From assembly GCA_016703065.1 (NCBI GenBank), contig JADJCU010000007.1, positions 1 to 64,000 of the forward strand: a stretch of 64,000 bases of DNA, in the 5' to 3' direction. Made by a program: the position numbers and the translations under genes. Origin of the DNA: a bacterium (GTDB lineage Bacteria > Electryoneota > RPQS01). Below, in pieces: positions 63,601 to 64,000 of the stretch. The stretch's first letter is position 1. The number at the start of each line of letters is the position of its first letter. Below the pieces are notes generated by a model. That model searched no databases. It was not told the origin of the DNA and saw only the letters and a list, made by a program, of their open reading frames with translations.

Positions 63601-63748
63601 CTTCGGCATAGTACACGTCAAAATGCTCCGACTGAATGTACCTCCAATCGAAGTCGACGTATTGCACCTTGTTCTTGCCAAATCCCTGGGCGAATGCCCC
63701 CGGAACAGCAAGTAGCGTTAGAAGGATGATGTAAACGAGTCTGCGCAT
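60642..63748 (-). CDS. Metalloprotease - beta-propeller - BamA-like barrel fusion (frameshifted)
   Basis: The joined protein of about 1,035 aa starts at ATG 63748 (GGGAG upstream) with a signal peptide (residues 1-20). Residues 25-250 form a gluzincin (peptidase MA-like) domain with H134-E-L-T-H138 and the likely third ligand Glu168 in WFSEGLAEY. Several PD40 repeats follow (GALSPDGQKVAYLSDR, PTFSPDGSRIAFVG, PTISPDGKYLVFVSD). The C-terminal 350 residues are an outer-membrane barrel of the BamA/surface-antigen type, ending in YYFSLGAEY. The frame changes near 60903-60907: the long frame (63784-60815) ends wrongly after QMG, and one extra base restores LAVTADLSDVRGALFADIG continuing in 60863-60642. 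All three modules appear intact. It may be a surface or periplasmic protease anchored by its barrel. Confidence 0.8.
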
Positions 63749-63825
63749 GACGTTGTAACTCCCGCGTCGAGGAACCGGACCCATAAGGGATACGCTTCGA
63801 CCTGCGGGCGGGTTTCCGAAAGAAT

Positions 63826-63862
63826 TGGAAAAAACGACCCCGGAGCCGGGAGCTACGGGGCC
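63826..63862 (-). terminator. Terminator of the partial receiver gene
   Basis: On the - strand GGCCCCG / CGGGGTC (one G-T pair) forms a stem with a 13-base loop followed by GTTTTTTCC. It separates the receiver gene from the fusion-protein gene. Confidence 0.6.
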
Positions 63863-63896
63863 AAACGGGTCAAATCATGATAAAAATGGTACAGTC

Positions 63897-64000
63897 CTAT
63901 GGACCAAGGACTTCGGCCACCATCTCGAGCAGTTCGTCGCTCTTGATGGGCTTCGTCAGATAGTTGTACGCCCCCTCCTTGATCACCTGCACAGTGTCTT
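63897..64000 (-). CDS. Response-regulator receiver domain, C-terminal end (partial)
   Basis: The last 33 codons of a gene that continues beyond the window read VIKEGAYNYLTKPIKSDELL on the - strand, the end of a CheY-like receiver with the conserved Lys-Pro. It stops with TAG, so no output domain follows at the C-terminus; an N-terminal part cannot be judged. Confidence 0.8.
   Translation of the reverse strand, partial: DTVQVIKEGAYNYLTKPIKSDELLEMVAEVLGP

Noticed and set aside
1..64000. tRNA, rRNA, riboswitch or CRISPR elements
   Set aside because: No cloverleaf, rRNA segment, known riboswitch core or repeat-spacer array was recognised on either strand.

Overview
The window is a chromosomal segment of a Gram-negative (diderm) bacterium. 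It carries a secretin and PilP homologue, lipoproteins, an MlaE/MlaF pair, an outer-membrane beta-barrel protein and a meso-DAP-type MurE motif. Two secreted subtilases end in the NYPNPFNPE-type C-terminal sorting domain typical of the FCB superphylum and its uncultivated relatives (Zixibacteria, KSB1, Calditrichota and similar). I infer an uncultivated FCB-group lineage, probably a metagenome assembly; the exact phylum cannot be fixed from the sequence alone.

Layout. 1-1264: a small secreted Cys-rich protein and a 5'-truncated IS3-family insertion sequence. 1594-2674: ychF-type GTPase. 2832-31140: one long type IV pilus (T4P) locus on the + strand. It runs pilB, a degenerate cyclase-like protein, pilT, pilC, a PilR-like sigma-54 activator, the major pilin behind a near-consensus sigma-54 promoter, a second sigma-54 activator, a giant Ig-repeat adhesin, an outer-membrane protein, three prepilin-like proteins (PilV/W/X-like), a TPR protein, a second pilT, a DUF4388/PATAN-like protein, an MshEN + DnaA-like ATPase fusion, a lone receiver, a PAS/kinase-like protein without the phospho-acceptor His, a PilM-PilN fusion, a lipoprotein, pilO, pilP and a short pilQ. 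31434-36918: two paralogous secreted S8 proteases. 36992-38041 (-): M42 aminopeptidase. 38160-55421 (-): a nearly complete dcw cell-division/cell-wall cluster from mraZ to ftsZ, lacking ddl and carrying a small extra ORF after mraZ. 55735-59020 (+): MacA-like and MacB-like exporter subunits plus a propeller lipoprotein. 59089-63748 (-): MlaF, MlaE and a metalloprotease/beta-propeller/BamA-like barrel protein. 63897-64000 (-): the end of a response-regulator receiver.

How the genes fit together. PilB and PilT paralogues, PilC, PilM-N, PilO, PilP and PilQ form the pilus motor, alignment complex and outer-membrane pore. The two sigma-54 activators and two sigma-54-like promoters suggest that pilin and motor expression is sigma-54 controlled. 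The tightly coupled block 20849-26457 looks like a signal-integration module acting on a second retraction motor, and it is the most unusual part of the window. The dcw cluster is the standard division and peptidoglycan operon, read from a clear sigma-70-like promoter upstream of mraZ.

A strong caveat: eleven genes, including normally essential ones (murC, murE, ftsI), are broken by single-base shifts, several of them in short C/G/A runs. Each is restored by adding or removing one base. I treat these as probable sequencing or assembly indels and annotate the genes as single units.
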